A stretch of DNA of 64,000 nt from positions 372,001 through 436,000 of the forward strand of contig NZ_AP022568.1 in assembly GCF_010727605.1 (NCBI RefSeq). Reading direction: 5' to 3'. Origin of the DNA: Mycobacterium simiae (GTDB lineage: Bacteria > Actinomycetota > Actinomycetes > Mycobacteriales > Mycobacteriaceae). Position 1 is the stretch's first letter. Each line of letters starts with the position of its first letter. The translations under genes were made by a program, and so were the position numbers. Under the pieces are notes generated by a model. The model did no database searches. It was not told where the DNA came from and was given only the letters and a program-made list of their open reading frames with translations. Positions 63,468 through 64,000 of the stretch are shown one piece after another.

Positions 63468-64000
63468 TTATGCGGCCGATGTAACCCGGTAGACGTCGTA
63501 CACGCCTTCGACATTGCGCACGACATTGAGCAGATGCCCGAGGTGCTTGGGGTCGCCCATCTCAAAAGTGAAGCGGCTGATGGCAACCCGGTCCCCCGAG
63601 GTAGTGACCGACGCCGAGAGGATGTTCACCTTTTCGTCGGCCAGTACGCGGGTGACGTCCGAGAGCAGCCGGTGCCGGTCGAGCGCCTCGACCTGAATGG
63701 CCACCAAAAACACCGACGACGGGGACGGCGCCCAGAGCACCTCGATGATCCGCTCGGCCTGCTGCTGCAGCGAGGCGGCGTTGGTGCAGTCGGTGCGGTG
63801 CACGCTGACCCCGCCGCCGCGGGTGACGAAACCCATGATCTGGTCGCCCGGCACCGGCGTACAGCACTTGGCCAACTTGGTCAGCACACCGGGCGCCCCG
63901 GGGACTGAGACACCGACGTCGTCGGTGCTGCGCGGGCGACGCAGCATGGTCGTCGGCGTGGACCGTTCGGCCAGATCCTCTTCGGCCTGGTCGATCCCGC
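63468..64000 (-). CDS. relA: (p)ppGpp synthetase/hydrolase Rel, C-terminal part only
   Basis: About 177 codons of the 3' end are visible; the catalytic HD and synthetase domains lie beyond the window. Seen in order: [20 protein letters not shown], the Cys-containing domain [27 protein letters not shown], an [20 protein letters not shown] strand, and the terminal ACT domain [20 protein letters not shown] ending [10 protein letters not shown]. The C-terminal half senses the ribosome state and tunes alarmone synthesis. Convergent with the kinase gene, 8 bp apart, at the relA position next to ppiB known from M. tuberculosis (Rv2583c, recalled). Confidence 0.93.
   Translation of the reverse strand, partial: GIDQAEEDLAERSTPTTMLRRPRSTDDVGVSVPGAPGVLTKLAKCCTPVPGDQIMGFVTRGGGVSVHRTDCTNAASLQQQAERIIEVLWAPSPSSVFLVAIQVEALDRHRLLSDVTRVLADEKVNILSASVTTSGDRVAISRFTFEMGDPKHLGHLLNVVRNVEGVYDVYRVTSAA

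Overview
The window is a high-GC actinobacterial chromosome segment that I read as a slow-growing Mycobacterium. From memory of the M. tuberculosis H37Rv map, gene order and orientation follow Rv2531c to Rv2583c: decarboxylase, nusB, efp, pepQ, aroQ-aroB-aroK-aroC, aroE, mltG, ruvX, alaS, rarA, the transglutaminase/ATP-grasp locus, aspS, hisS, ppiB and relA. It is not the M. tuberculosis arrangement, because several genes are missing or replaced and a 15.9-kb element sits between 41.47 and 57.34 kb. Species cannot be fixed by eye.

Layout. 1-9.2 kb: decarboxylase (3' end cut by the window), transcription/translation factors (nusB, efp), Xaa-Pro peptidase, the shikimate cluster and a prepilin-peptidase-like protein. 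9.2-17.1 kb: aroE, mltG, ruvX and alaS in a tight minus-strand run, then yjbQ, a two-repeat stress-type protein and rarA. 17.3-19.1 kb: two tandem paralogous membrane proteins. 19.2-27.2 kb: transglutaminase-like, ATP-grasp/alpha-E, zinc-peptidase and second transglutaminase genes, a peptide-modification type locus. 27.2-33.3 kb: YjbR-like, FUSC-like, F420-type nitroreductase, aspS, ketopantoate-reductase-like, SRPBCC and YpfJ-type protease genes. 33.3-35.6 kb: a catabolic cassette (DapA-like lyase, class II aldolase, XRE-cupin regulator) with a palindromic operator. 35.6-41.1 kb: secreted protein, Tat-exported phosphoesterase, radical SAM protein and a HelD/HelR-type RNA polymerase remodelling helicase. 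A perfect mycobacterial LexA box lies between the last two.

41.1-58.5 kb: a DUF222/HNH (13E12-type) gene has been split by a phiRv1-like element. Rejoining the two halves at a shared 3-bp core (CAT on the coding strand) restores the HNH motif in frame. Counting the core once and removing one extra base elsewhere gives exactly 496 codons. The element carries a large serine integrase at its right end, a divergent control region full of palindromes, a chain of small coupled genes leading to a primase/RepA-like ATPase, iteron-like repeats, a WhiB-like regulator and a short head-gene run (possible small terminase, prohead protease). No major capsid, portal, large terminase, tail or lysis gene is recognisable, so it looks more like a satellite than a complete prophage. 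Its left 5.6 kb is cargo: a SEC-C/zinc-finger protein, a two-repeat protein with an overlapping membrane/coiled-coil protein, an HEPN-domain protein, and a three-gene set containing two type VII secretion-like substrates with YxxxD motifs.

58.6-64 kb: hisS, glyoxalase II-like hydrolase, ppiB (membrane-anchored cyclophilin), then an unusual receptor-type Ser/Thr kinase whose extracellular part is a copy of the neighbouring PpiB cyclophilin domain, and the 3' end of relA.

Most notable: the kinase-cyclophilin fusion beside its apparent donor gene; the SOS-box-bearing HNH gene used as the integration site; and the element's type VII and HEPN cargo. No tRNA, rRNA, insertion sequence or CRISPR array was recognised. 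All calls come from reading sequence and translations; no database search was run.
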